Source of the DNA: Haliotis asinina
Taxonomy: Eukaryota; Mollusca; Gastropoda; Lepetellida; Haliotidae
Assembly (NCBI RefSeq): GCF_037392515.1
Contig: NC_090283.1
Location: 17,826,501 to 17,890,500, forward strand
DNA length: 64,000 nt
Direction: 5' to 3'
The first letter of the stretch is position 1, and each line of letters starts with the position of its first letter. Shown in pieces: positions 10,618-22,679 of the stretch. Below the pieces are notes generated by a model. The model was not told the DNA's origin. It searched no databases and saw nothing but the letters and a program-made list of their open reading frames with translations. The position numbers and the translations under genes are program-made.

Positions 10618-13345
10618 TCAAAGTATTGCCCTGCGTGGATAGCCAACTTCCCAGTATTTAAAAACATGAAGAACGTTTGTCACTTTAACCAGCTCCAAGG
10701 TAGTCTCTTGAAGCTGGTAAATATCACGATGCACTCTGATATCATGTCCCATAACTTTGACCAGGAGATCCTGGTTGCTTGGGGTGAGCCCTAAAACTTG
10801 CGACAGAGTTGGCTAGCGGAGGTAATTCTGGAGGGCTGTTTGGCGCCACCCTTTTTCGCCATTTCTCTGAGTGCATCACATCCTCTTATCGGGAAGACGC
10901 ACCTCGGTTTTCCAAAGACGTAGTCACTTTCAACAAGTATCTTTGTGCGCATGTTCACCAGCAACTGTTAGAAACAAAATGATTTTCAGTAATGTCACAA
11001 ACGCTGTAAATGAGGCATATATTCAACTCAATGTTTCTCATAACAGTAGTCTTTTCTGATAATGTAGATTTATACCTATCCATATGTATATACATAACCT
11101 TCATCAAATTTGTGCTTGTGGACAAAATGAAAGTGGTAACAGAAATTACAAAGAATACATGTTCAAGTTTCTTTGGGAAAAAAATAACACCATTGCTATA
11201 CATTCGACACAAGTGTTCATACTCAAAGGATGTAATTGCTAACAAACACTGTGCATTATCTTCATTCTGAATCAATCCAAACTTAAGAGCAATCAGGGTT
11301 ATGTTTAAATATGTCTAGAATGCTGACCTTGAATATAATAAATAATTGTCATAAACCCTTTCTCACTGTTGACATTGATTTTCAGTTCTTAGCTGCTACG
11401 AAAATGGATTATTTTGGAAGAATAATTTGTGGGCAGCGTCTTTTCACAGGACTGATAATTAGTTTTGAAAAATCTTACATTCCCAAATGGTTCATGACTA
11501 CCTTGAGATTCTTTTCCATTTTATCAGTCAAAATCAGGGAAACGTTACTTCCTTTTTCCCACCTGGTCTCAATGCGCTTGTGTGTTTCGCATAATATTAT
11601 TTCAGCTGAAAGCTGTTGAGACTTTTTTTTCATTTCCGCCTCCATCGTTGTGTTGCCATCTTTCAAATCATTGTTCAAATCTGACAGTTTCAGGCGTTGA
11701 GGTCCTCCACTTCTCTTCCGGTTAAAAAGTGTGATCTGGCAGAAACAGATGATTGCAAATTCCAAGTATTGGGATTCCTTGTCCCTGTCTTTGAAAGCAT
11801 GTGAAGCATTTTCTAAATACTTGTGCAGTAGAACTACCGAGTGGCTGCATTCGTGGCCGGTTGTACTTGGCTAATATCTCGGACTGCTGAGGGGATAACT
11901 CTCTTCAAACACAGAAGTCCATCAGAGGGTCCACAACACTTTATTCATGATATAATCAGTATTCAACTGCATGCCGTTGTAACAAGGACTAGGCGCATTT
12001 AGGGAGGCGATGGTCAGCCAACCTGCCTAGCCGCTGTCCGAGGGTCAAGTCTCCTGACTCACACGAAGCATTCTTAATTTAACCTAAGGCCCTGATCAGA
12101 CTGTCACGTGACGTATTTGTCCAGATGTCCGTCTGCAGTATCCTGCACCATATCCACAATGTCATATTTCAATGCTCAACAGGCCTTTATCTAACGAATT
12201 ATAGGCAGCTAATGACTCAATGTTGGTGGCCATGAAGACAATGGTCAAGCTGCGTTGATTTCCTTTCTGTTGATAGCCATGTCATTATTATTAGAGAGTT
12301 ATTTCAATTTACGTAACTCAAGGAATATAATAAGTATTTCTCATAAATCCTGTTCCAAAATGCCAACGACATATACCTACGATACTAAGCTTAAAGTTCC
12401 AAGTGCATGCGCATGGACAGAGACTCGCTCTGTCCATTCATCGTTTTAGAGCTCTAGGAATTCACTTGCTTGTTTCTTTAAAACTTCATTTTCGTTTCGT
12501 GTCGCAATATTACGTAAAACAGAAGAGCATTTCTGAAGCCTGTCGCCCAGCTTAAGAGCGACAGAGGGTTTGGCAAATGCATGGGCTTTGCTGTCAAAAC
12601 CAGCGATATTGTGAACAGCTGATATAACTTGTATCAAAGAATTTGGGGTTAAAACATTGAGCAAGTGATGTGATATCACTATTGGCATCAGTCGTGGAGA
12701 TCAAAAAGCGACCAACCTCTTTTCTGTGATACATTTTGCCATTTGTGTTGCTGTGCCCTAACCTTCTCATGCTGTCGCTGGCCATATTGGAGAATGAAGG
12801 AGTCCTGTTTCACTATCTTAGTCACAGAGTTCCCCCTCATCCTGTCCAGGACATTTACCTCAAATTCACTTGTATTCTTAACTGCCTGGAGTTTTCTATT
12901 TCTAAAATTCGCAGGGCAGATACTTGTCAACGGGTTGGCTTTCGCCTACTCGGGGCCTGTATTTGGGAAGAACAACACGCTGTTCTTTGTTGAGAACGTG
13001 ATAGTTGTGTCAAAAAATCCTCTTCTCTTAGTAGATCTTCCCATGCCCCTTTTCTTTCTCTTGATTTTTAGTTAGGCACGACACCCATGCCACCCTACCT
13101 TTATTACTATGGACCTGCTCCATATGGCGGGGCATCTTTGAATAGAATTTATTGCAGAAGAGGCAACAATGCATTTCGCCTCACGTTTGCCGCTGATGCT
13201 TGTACATGTTTAAACAAGTATTTACTTTGTTTTTTGTCCGATGTCACAGGTTTTTACCATGACTGAATTTCTGACTCAGCCTCATCGGATGAATCTGGCA
13301 CACACTGTGTGTCTTCTGATTCTTGAGATGTGTGGGAATCCTCAC
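10618..13345 (-). pseudogene. zinc-finger / tyrosine-recombinase-like protein, decayed
   Basis: Segments in order on minus: acidic N terminus (DSSDEAESEIQSW, ~13265); C2H2-like finger CCLFCNKFYSKMPRHMEQVH (~13115-13172); VLDRMRGNSVTKIVKQDSF (~12845); EVGRFLISTTDANSDITSL (~12700); PSVALKLGDRLQKCSSVLR (~12560); ITLFNRKRSGGPQRLKL (~11710), the likely catalytic-Arg region; LSAEIILCETHKRIETRW to LILTDKMEKNL (~11520-11605); SDYVFGKPRCVFPIRGCDAL (~10905); TLSQVLGL; and LLVKVMGHDIRVHRDIYQL (~10735), matching the GH...Tyr end of tyrosine recombinases. I recall this as a multicopy uncharacterised family with a DNA breaking-rejoining fold. Many stops and frameshifts show decay. Its function is not established. 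Confidence 0.6.
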
Positions 13346-14097
13346 TTGGTACACAGTTTTTTAATTATTTGTTACTGGATATTTATATAGCGCACATATC
13401 CATGCAACTATTGCTTGCATCTTTTTCATCCAGGTCCACTGTATAAAATAGATCACATCTTATGGGTAAAATGACATATAGTGCGCCTTCTGCTACAGAG
13501 ATAGCATAAGGACTTACACAAAAGCCTTAGAATAGTTAATCTGGATGCTGACGTTTACTTATCTTTGCGGTTCCATTCACAATGAAATTTTCTTCAGTCG
13601 TAATACAAGACCATTTTCAAAATATTTGAGACCTCATTCCATAAAATGTTGCAGCAAGCATGGAAATGACTTTAATTATCAGCTAAAGGATAATCACACC
13701 TTCATCGTTTTCGTATTCAATATCCACATTTAATTATGCTTAGTGTTTATATGACCATACGCAGTGTGTTAGGATTCCAGTTAAGTGTATAATAAGTTTT
13801 GATAATCACATCATCTTTGTTGCAAATATATATGTTAATCAGCTCCCAGGAGAAACTATATTCAGAAACAACTTATCAGGAAATGTAACTGTAAAAACGA
13901 CATTTACAAATGAAAACAGCATATAAAACAGTCACAATTTGAAATGAAATACCTGGAATTCAACCATTGTAACCTGCAAGACATTAGCAGCACCCAATGG
14001 CGTTCCCAAAATAGTATATCCCAACAATGCAGTAGTTGTGTGCATAGTGACTGTCAAGGAGGTAGTTGCCTTAAGGTACGAAACAATGATTCAAATG
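13346..14097. other. flank and left arm of the 250-bp array
   Basis: About 13820-14097 resembles 28465-28680 and, inverted, 17190-17460 (shared TTACAAATGAAAACAGCA block). Nothing is recognised before that. Confidence 0.55.
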
Positions 14098-15097
14098 TTA
14101 TTGTTTACTGCCATGAAATTTGCCACATGGCAATACTGCCTCGGGAAAATGAAGTATTATTAGGCTCAAGCATTCAATGTTTTCTTCACTTTATAGCTAC
14201 AAGATGTTCCTCAATCAAAGTGTTGTTCCTTAATTAGCAGCACTGTGTAGCGTCATTCAATGCCATGTGTGATGGTATTCGAGGAACCTGTCAGTTATAG
14301 TACATCCATTGCATCATCTCCAATAGGTCTCCTCCGAACACTGGTAGTTATTGTTTACTGCCATGAAATTTGCCACATGGCAATACTGCCTCGGGAAAAT
14401 GAAGTATTATTAGGCTCAAGCATTCAATATTTTCTTCACCTTATAGCTACAAGATGTTCCTCAATCAAAGTGTTGTTCCTTAATTAGCAGCACTGTGTAG
14501 CGTCATTCAGTGCCATGTGTGATGGTATTCGAGGAACCTGTCAGTTATAGTACATCCATTGCATCATCTCCAATAGGTCTCCTCCGAACACTGGTAGTTA
14601 TTGTTTACTGCCATGAAATTTGCCACATGGCAATACTGCCTCGGGAAAATGAAGTATTATTGGGCTCAAGCATTCAATATTTTCTTCACCTTATAGCTAC
14701 AAGATGTTCCTCAATCAAAGTGTTGTTCCTTAATTAGCAGCACTGTGTAGCGTCATTCAATGCCATGTGTGATGGTATTCGAGGAACCTGTCAGTTATAG
14801 TACATCCATTGCATCATCTCCAATAGGTCTCCTCCGAACACTGGTAGTTATTGTTTACTGCCATGAAATTTGCCACATGGCAATACTGCCTCGGGAAAAT
14901 GAAGTATTATTTGGCTCAAGCATTCAATGTTTTCTTCACTTTATAGCTACAAGATGTTCCTCAATCAAAGTGTTGTTCCTTAATTAGCAGCACTGTGTAG
15001 CGTCATTCAATGCCATGTGTGATGGTATTCGAGGAACCTGTCAGTTATAGTACATCCATTGCATCATCTCCAGTAGGTCTCCTCCGAACACTGGTAA
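14098..15097 (+). repeat. four-unit 250-bp tandem array
   Basis: Four consecutive 250-base units (starts about 14098, 14348, 14598, 14848) that are nearly identical. Each contains TGCCATGTGTGATGGTATTC and GTTTACTGCCATGAAATTTG. Three 75-codon frames inside are repeat translations. Single diverged units occur at 16985-17190 (inverted) and 28880-29370. Confidence 0.95.
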
Positions 15098-15620
15098 TGA
15101 CAACAAAGATAACAGAAACAACTAGCAACTGCATTTGCAATTACCATCAGACACACTGTCATGCTGCATTATATACTGTCCGGTGACAAGCTGAAAAGTA
15201 TTTAAGCTTTCACGTTGGCTAGTGATCATGGTGCCATTCAGTTCCGTTAAGCCGAATGTATCTGGCCTTACTTCAGATACATTTATCTATCCAAACACTT
15301 GAGGATTAAAAAAACCCAACTTTTATGTATTTCCAGTATTTCAAATGAAAACAGCATGGCTACCATGTTGTCGTATCAGTTTACACTATGGCAAGGATAC
15401 AGTTTTATCATATAATGGAGAGTGTTATTGATGCAGTAAACGCATCTAATAAAATTGGTATCCAAATCTAATAAATATGCAAATTAGGTAAGAAACGAGA
15501 ACTACATTCAGAAAACTCCATACAACATCATGTGAATCCCACAGCGTAAACGTTGAATGATGACGTCGTCGAGAGTTTTCGAGGGTTTTTTTTTCCATTG
15601 CGTGGGCGAGTTTGTAAACA
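15098..15620. other. no feature recognised
   Basis: Ordinary AT-rich sequence. The weak TCTATCCAAACACTTGAGG string at about 15285 resembles one near 54100. Confidence 0.4.
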
Positions 15621-15623
15621 AAC

Positions 15624-15833
15624 ATGGCTGTCCCCAAGTTCAATACCGGCGATTCTGTCAGAGTTGACGATAGAGGTGCTGGAGTTATTACTGCAGTGAT
15701 TAATTTTGGAAAAGATGAACCTGAATACTTTGTTCAAATAGAAGGCTCGAATGAAATCATAATCTCGGCATGTTCTGGACATGGCCGTTTGTTTTCGAAC
15801 GTTTGGACATGGCCGTTTGATTTCGAACGTTGA
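15624..15833 (+). CDS. small protein with SH3/Tudor-like start, unrecognised
   Basis: An ATG in the context AAACAAACATGG opens 69 codons. Residues 6-47 (FNTGDSVRVDDRGAGVITAV, then EPEYFVQIEG) have the GDxVxVxxxGxGxI pattern of small beta-barrel domains. The end is extended by a 28-base tandem duplication (GGACATGGCCGTTTG twice, 15778-15833), so the last ~18 residues are repeat-derived. It could be the first exon of a transposon protein. No family is assigned. Confidence 0.3.
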   Translation: MAVPKFNTGDSVRVDDRGAGVITAVINFGKDEPEYFVQIEGSNEIIISACSGHGRLFSNVWTWPFDFER

Positions 15834-15934
15834 CTTCCTCTTGTTATATGAACTTCTTCTGAAACACAATACTATTTGTCTGTGAACCATGAACCCATTT
15901 CTTAGTTTCGTTATATATTGTTGTGCTGTTGATC

Positions 15935-18335
15935 CCCGTTATTGGTCAGTGAATATGACAGTTGCTGTTTCTGAGTATACTTGTCAGTTACGGCCGCTAA
16001 TTTTCGTTTTGAGTCATCTTGTTTGGAGCTCTCATCAGCCTTCAGTGCTTGCTCTTTGAAGTTGCAACTTCCACAGAGCTTGGATGGTATCCATGTCACA
16101 CACTGAAATTACCATCATCACAGTAAAACTTGCACAAATTAGTACAACTACTGGGCGCTGCTATATTTGTCTTCCGAATCAGTTTTGGCTCGAATATTAC
16201 CTACTGTAACGACAACACGGCAATTTGACCCCGTCTTTAAGCAACCCTGTATACTATGACAAAATGTGAGAAACTGACAGACTGTTTGATCTGTCGGGAC
16301 AAGTAATCCACTGGGCTATGTTATAGGTCACAGTAAGGACAACATTGTTCACAAGTCGCTGTCTGGCGTAGGACAGACAAAGGGAACTTTTTCTTGATCT
16401 TGTATGTTTGTAGCGTTAAAGTCCATAGAGATCTTGTTTGCTTTGAACATCGTCCAAGGGCATATTTCAAAGTCAACGAATTGATGAACACAGCTGTAAG
16501 AGTTATTTCTAACAACTGCTGTGAAGTGGAAAGATTTTCTGACGGAAAGAAGTTATTTGACCCAAAGTGGACGTGTAGAGTTGGCCTTGCTTTATGCTGT
16601 GAGAATCCACCATTAACTGTAAGCTTGAATCAATACACTAAAGCGTGCCGCACTGTCCACCGCCAACTGGTCACCCATACTTTAAATGAAGCAGGATTTG
16701 GAAGTCTTGATTTGACAATCTATTTGATTTGAAATTATAAACAGGGCCATTAAGGGTTGCACTGTACAAATATAGCTTCAAAACCTAATGTGTTTTTTTT
16801 ATATGCTGGTTGTCTGCAAGGTCAACTGTCACAACTGTTAGCGTGAAAGGCTGTTCAATAAGGCACGTAACACATACAACTGTCGACTGATCAATGTCCC
16901 TAGCCGCATGTTGGGGTAGCAAGTTGGTCGGAGGAGAACTACTGGAAATGATACAATGGATACACGATAACACTGGCTGAATGACATACTTCACAGGTTC
17001 TTCAAATACCTTTACACATGGCATTGAATGACGCTACACAGTGCTGCTGATTAAGAAGCAACACTTATTGAGGAAAATCTTGTAGATATAAAGTGAAGAA
17101 AACATTGAATGTTTGAGCCTAATATTACTTCATTTTCCAGATTGCCATGTGTCAAATTTGGAGGCAGTAAATAACAATATTTTAATCCTTTTTCCCACTT
17201 TAAGGCTATTGCCTCCTTGACAAAATACACAAACCGACTGCATTGTTGAGATACGCTATTTTAAGAACGACTTTGGGTGCTGCAAACGTATGCAAGTTAA
17301 AATCGTTTAACTCTTAACATCAGAAAACATTTCAGGTTCTAACTGGTTTTTTTATGTTTAGCTGTTTTCATTTGTAAAGGTCGCTTTTGCATTTTGTTTC
17401 CTGGTCAGTTGTGTGTGTATTGAGGTTCCCCTGAGAGCTGATTAACGTACATTATTTGTAATATATATCCCAATGATTCATTTGTTTCGAAAACAAACAC
17501 TATCACGAAGAGGAAGATTTTTTTATGAATACACAACTTCCAAAATGCAGTGGATGCGACATTTCCGTGTGGATCCTAACGCAGTGCTTGATAACGGTGT
17601 TAGGGTCTACACTGAAACGTCGCATCTACTGCAATTAGGAAGTTGTCTATCCATAAGAAATGTCTTCCTCTCCATGATTATGTTTGTTCTCGAAACATGT
17701 ATTGTCTGAAATACTCAGGCTTTTCTACATCGTGCCTCCCTTGATGTACACACTAATTGCATACAAGGCATATCAAGTGTTACCCTGCACAAACAGGTGC
17801 AAGAAGAGATGTGGAACTGCATGAGACACAACATTCATCATCAACTCAGCAAACCTTTTCTTTCAACCATATATCGACAACACAAATTCAACACAACTCC
17901 TTTGAAAACTTCATCAAGGTCCTGATTGGTGCAACTTTCAGCAACTCAATACAGACCCCGGGAATTTAATTCAGATGTCTAATCCTTCACCTTCTTAGCC
18001 AGGACTTCGCTGGATTAATGTGATACTTGCAATTGCTGTGGGTGTTAGTAGACAGAGAGACATCTGTTTTCATGGTATGTCATACGTTCAACTCAAGTTC
18101 TAGCTTTAGTGATTATTTGTAGCAAGGATATGCATCACGCTGAATAGCTATCCTGCATCCTTGCCATGGCACTGACTGTCAAGCTATCCAGTAATGACAC
18201 TACAGTATAAAGCAAAACTAATCAGTATCATTCTAAAACAAAACAAAAATATTCTTTAAAAAAAAGTAGGGTAGAACTTACTGTGGTTATAACAACGTGA
18301 AATGATGCTGCATACACAAGATGGGGGTTTTCTTT
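15935..18335 (-). repeat. inverted copy of the 27.6-30.4 kb repeat
   Basis: Reads as the reverse complement of about 27640-30380 across most of its length (for example TTACTGTGATGATGGTAATT at 30187 against 16110). It lacks the SINE found in the other copy. It contains the palindrome at 17500-17685 and one unit related to the 250-bp array. There is no long open frame. Confidence 0.8.
17500..17685. repeat. palindrome with hammerhead-like hairpins
   Basis: Arms of about 90 bases (AGGAAGA...ACTTCC...GCAGTGGATGCGAC and complement) meet at CAGTGCTTGATAACGG. The plus arm carries CTTGATAAC, stem GGTGT/ACACT, then GAAACGTCGC, and the minus arm has the matching relic. A close copy lies at 28250-28425. 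Confidence 0.75.
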
Positions 18336-20240
18336 TTACCAGACTTCAACGTTCAGGTTCTCTACTTTTTTAAGGGTATCAAGTATCAAGTATCAAGTAT
18401 CAAGTATCAAGTAATATCGCAAAGTAGTATTATATAGCCAAACCGAAATATCTGTAGCATTGATAAGCATTACACTGATTACTGGTAGACATATGCGCAT
18501 CTCAGTGAGGGTCTAAACGAATGCAAAGCCATCGTAGTCATGAAATGTGAAATACTGTCATTACAGTTAGTCAGGCTTTTTCCAAACGTTTTAGCATTTG
18601 AAGAAAGGACAGATACATTCTGCACACCGGACTTGAATGGCTAATGCACAAGTATACGTTTACCGAAAAATTAACTTTCCGAAAAACTAGAACTTTCATG
18701 TACCCGTGACCGTGACAGGTCAAATTCTGTTCTGTTCATTGTCTTCTGTGGAGCTACCTGACTTGAGTAATGGACAGCAGTCACACGACTATGTGCAGGA
18801 CCCGTTTTAACATTTGGGAACAGTTGCGATAAAGTTGGAGGAAATTGTATGTCATAATATACTGAGATCTCACATCTTGTTCGGGAATGTTATGTTACAT
18901 GTGGGCACCATAAAATTGGAGGAAACTGTATATATGTCATAACATTTAGATTTTATATGTCATCACATATAGATTTTACATCTTTGTGACAACGCCCTCA
19001 TGTAGCAGGCTGATTATTGAGGAATGTTGGGGTATTATATTACATGTAGGCACCATTACCCCGTGACTTGCTTTCTGACTCCTTTCCTGAAACACTAGGC
19101 AATAGCGACTGATTCCAGATTATTGTATCCCGTCTAATGCTTTGCTTACGACCTCATGCCATAATGATAAAATTAGACATTGTTTTTCATGGTGTGTTAT
19201 CGCCAAGATGGTTAACATCAGTTTTGCTATGACCATCTCTATCACAGTTGAGTTCTATCTGTTAGTAGCCAAGGAAGGCTGTGGTCATCTACCGTCAGTT
19301 GTTGGCGATCTACGGCCTGTTTTCATACTGCATATGTTTATGGCACTGGATATTCTAGCTATGTGACGAAGATCGATGGAATTTAATGACCTGCCGTCCA
19401 CCCGGTCACTGAGCCTGACCATGAGTTCCTTACTTCAACAAGCTTGGTTCCTGTCCTTGAAAGATGTAGACTCACCAACATCCACATGTTCATGGTTATA
19501 AAGTGCATAATAAAATAGATACTACTTGTCTTACCTTGTCACGTAATCAGCCATGAACATCCATTGCTGTGTCACATTTCTGTCATTTTGTTGGATTTTT
19601 TGTTTTTGTTTTGATGCGTTTTGTTCTTGTGGTTTGTTTGGATTTTTTTATATTTTGGGGGTGTTTTGTTTTGTTTTGCTTTTGTTTTCTGGGGTTTTTG
19701 GTCATGTTTTCTTTTTTGTTTTTATTGTTTTGTTTGTTTTTGGCGGTTTTTTGGTGTGTGTGTGTGTGTTTTATTGTTTTGGGGGTTTTTTTTTGTTGGG
19801 GGTGGTGGTTTGTTTTTTGGGTGGTGGTGTTTGTTTTGGGGTTTTTTGGGGTTTTGTTGGGGGTTTGTTGGGTTTTTTGTTTGTTTCTTTTTATTTTATT
19901 TTATTTTTTTTGTTTTTTTGTTTTGCTGTTTATTATTATTATTTTTTTGTTATATATATATATATTTTTATCTTTATTTTTGTTTGGTTTTTGTTGTTTT
20001 TTTTGTTTGGTTTTTTTTTGTTGGTGTGTTTGGATTGTTTGGTTTTGGTTTGCTTGGTTTGTTTTTTTTTTTTTGTTTTTTTTTTTTTTGGGGGGGGGTG
20101 TTTTTTGTTTTGGTTTTTGCTTTTTTGTTTTGTTTGTGGAGAGTCCCACAAGCTATGATAAACTACGTGTTTTACTGTCAGTGGCTGACATGTGTTTATA
20201 ATTTACATTTAATTGTTATATTATATAGTTTAATTTAGTC
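18290..20240 (+). repeat. segment duplicated at 30990-32420
   Basis: Direct-orientation similarity with 30990-32420: ATGATGCTGCATACACAAGA, GAACTTTCATG, CTAATGCTTTGCTTA, GGCGATCTACGGCCTGTTTT and GATAAACTACGTGTTTTACT blocks are shared. A 7-bp repeat (GTATCAA x5, 18377-18411) and the G/T tract are found only here. The order of the last blocks differs between copies. Confidence 0.75.
19565..20145. repeat. ~580-bp G/T-only low-complexity tract
   Basis: The plus strand is almost purely T and G (TTTTGTTTTTG, GGGGGTTTTT), including runs of 8-9 G and up to 10 T. Long overlapping frames here (200+ codons of F/V/C/G/L/W) are composition artefacts. Confidence 0.95.
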
Positions 20241-20326
20241 ACGATGTGGCTCGGGGTGGGGGGTGTATTTTGTTTTGGGTTTTTTTTTGTTTTGTTTTGT
20301 TTTTTTTAATGGAGGGTCACACAAAG

Positions 20327-20390
20327 TATGAGTGAGTGAGTTTAGTTTTACGCGGCACTCACCAATATCCCTACTATATGGTGGTACAAG
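20327..20390 (-). repeat. SINE-A tail fragment
   Basis: GTGAGTGAGTTTAGTTTTAC, then CGGCACTCACCAATAT: the tail third of SINE-A in antisense. Confidence 0.7.
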
Positions 20391-21288
20391 GTATGAGTAG
20401 CAAACAGTACGAGTGACGTCGTGTATCCATATACCTTTGGCTATAATACATTCATGTGCCACCTCAATGGAAAGGTAGCACATACATAGAATCGATCAAA
20501 AACTGGTGGTATTTCAGGGTCTACAGGAAACAGATTAGTGTACTCATGTCTGTCACATATCATTTTCAACGGATTTCTTCGTTGTTATAACGTTAATGAT
20601 GCGAACTTCAGAGTTTCCCAAAGCGTACCCGAACAGATACATCCCTCAGCATGATCGGATGTCTCCCGCTCTAAGAGGAAATAACTCTCGTCGCCAGCTC
20701 ATATTCTTTTACAGACTGATCACTCTACTTCCATCAGCTCTATCACACGGTTTGTTCACTTCCAGACTTCTTCTACACCTCCAGAAAGTCGATCCGACAT
20801 TACATATGGATTCTGCCCTGCAATTGTCTCCCCTCTTCAACTCTACAATCTCGGACACTACCTTATTGCTTTCATTCAAGGCCTACCTATTCCAAGCAAA
20901 CAATCGTCGAAAAAAATCATCACAGAACGAGTAATCAACAATTTCTCAACTGAATGGAAACAGCGTATAAGCGCGGACGATGATTTCCAATGTCTCTCCA
21001 CATTAAGCAGGGAAGAGACAGCACGTCAAGGCCTTCCACTTTCTAGCTCAGATGTGGATTGCAATCCCTCAGTCCAGAAACACGATCTGTATCCTGTGCA
21101 AGCTCCTGTACACAGACCTTCTCCGTCATGTCTCTAGCGGATGCCCAGCATCATATGCCATCTATATATATGCGTATATTTGCATTTATGTTTCGAAGCG
21201 GTAAGAATTCATTGCACTGGACACGTCAGCCATTTTCTTGCCGTTTCAGTCAATGTATTCTATTTATTAGAATTATTTCAAGGGTTTT

Positions 21289-21331
21289 AGTTTAGGGTGT
21301 TAGGGTTAGGGATTAGGGTTAGGATAAGGGA
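21289..21331 (+). repeat. short interstitial telomere-like repeat
   Basis: Irregular TTAGGG units (about five, with variants GTTTAGGG and GGATTAGGG). Confidence 0.7.
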
Positions 21332-22075
21332 CCTAATCCAATATACATAGTAGGTAGATTCATGAGTACCATTTTTTTCCTTTTGCTTTTTTAATACTTT
21401 GTTCACACAAAAAGTTAAAAGTAAAATAATGTAAAAAATTTGGGTTGATGGAAATCAACCTCAAACTTGCACTCCAGCCACTTTCACCTCTAGATCTAGA
21501 TCTACATATTTTCAGCAATGATTCGAAGTCTAACTCACCCTCGTGTCGTCACTAGACATGCCCACGTCTCACTCATTCTTTAGCGCGATCCACATTACCC
21601 TTACTGTGTTCCCTACAACACCTTTTGTCACGAAAGCACCCAGTGATTTTTATACAAACACGCCATTCATGCATGCGCCGTGAAATCGACGTCTGACGCC
21701 CGACGTCAACAACCCTTTTTAGTTCGAAATATAACGGCTCATTCCACACAACATGGTAACTTGTAGATTACTGAATATGACGATTGTGCTATATGGTATC
21801 GGGGCCATCCGGCAACCGCCAGTAGATTGAAAGCACAAGACACCAATTCTACCCGTAACCTTCGTAATTGCCCGTAACATATTCGACTCTTTCCTTTTAT
21901 TTCCGTGACGTCACAGAATGATTAGCTACATTTGCACATTGTGCAACAATGTGGACGTAGCTCAGCGGGTTCGCGTCCGACGGGTTCTCACAAACTGGTT
22001 GCCTGTCTAGACCACTGACATGTGACCTACGGCTGAGAGCGTCCTCACGAGAAGTTGTGGTGATGAATTCTAAAG

Positions 22076-22556
22076 GTGCTCCTTTCTAGATTTATGCTAA
22101 GCAAGCTACTGTTCAAATCTGGATACAAGTACAAGAAGGTAGCAAACCAGAAAGTTTTAATGTGTGAGAGATCCTATATTGTGAAAATAAGGTGTAACTG
22201 TCTGAGAAAAATGAAGCAGGCAAGAGAGGATGGGTTCGAACCTATATATCTGGATGAGATCTAGGTCAATGCATATCCTCTGCTGCCAGACACCCACTGA
22301 TCCCAGTGATGGAAGGAAAATAGCAACTGGCTAAGGTGAACGTTTAATCGTTCTTCATGTTGGCTCCCACCGTGGATTCCTACCTGGGCGTGATCTGGTA
22401 TTTAGGTCAAACAGCACAGGTGGTAGGGACTATCATACAGAAATGAACTCAACGGTTTTCACACAGCATGTTGAGGAACAATTGTTGCCAGCTCTGTCTG
22501 ATAGAAGTTTTGTTGACATGGACAATGCTATCACATTGTTCGAGATCCAAAAAATT
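22076..22556 (+). pseudogene. IS630/Tc1-type DDE transposase, N-terminal half
   Basis: One frame encodes LLFKSGYKYKKVANQKVLMC, ERSYIV, then EDGFEPIYLDEI followed by a stop where the family has Thr-Trp (DETW). After a shift it continues GERLIVLHVGSHRGFLPG, DYHTEMNSTVF and a VDMDNA motif. These are the first and second catalytic Asp regions (YxDETW and MDNA) of an invertebrate transposase family related to IS630. The gene stops near 22556, where inserted DNA begins, and resumes at 24602. Confidence 0.65.
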
Positions 22557-22679
22557 GGTACCAAACTTCCAATACAAATAACTCAGATATACAGCAATGA
22601 CTAACAAATAACAATATATAAACGTTAAACCACAGTTGCACTCTTTGAATAAAACTAACAAACATCCATCCACATAGAA

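Larger units (their letters stand above)
20241..22075. other. mostly unrecognised sequence
   Basis: Contains a T/G-rich patch (20250-20310), a SINE fragment, an unrecognised 112-codon frame (20596-20934) with an overlapping frame to about 21140 (KKIITERVINNFSTEWKQRI), and a telomere-like string. Nothing here could be assigned. Confidence 0.4.

Noticed and set aside
14260..14987. Three near-identical 75-codon frames that look like a gene family
   Set aside because: They repeat exactly with the 250-bp unit and have no protein-like features; related elements do not keep the frame.
14098..15097. CRISPR-like regular repeats
   Set aside because: Adjacent 250-bp units without unique spacers, in a eukaryotic genome.
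19553..20238. Three overlapping plus-strand frames of 200+ codons rich in Phe, Val, Cys, Gly and Trp
   Set aside because: They are open only because the G/T tract cannot make stop codons in most frames. There is no domain pattern.
20596..20934. 112-codon frame as a gene
   Set aside because: No recognisable domain and an overlapping frame looks equally coding-like; left as unassigned.
21955..22005. tRNA-like GTAGCTCAGCGGGTTCGCGT
   Set aside because: No acceptor stem or complete cloverleaf, and A- and B-box spacing is wrong.
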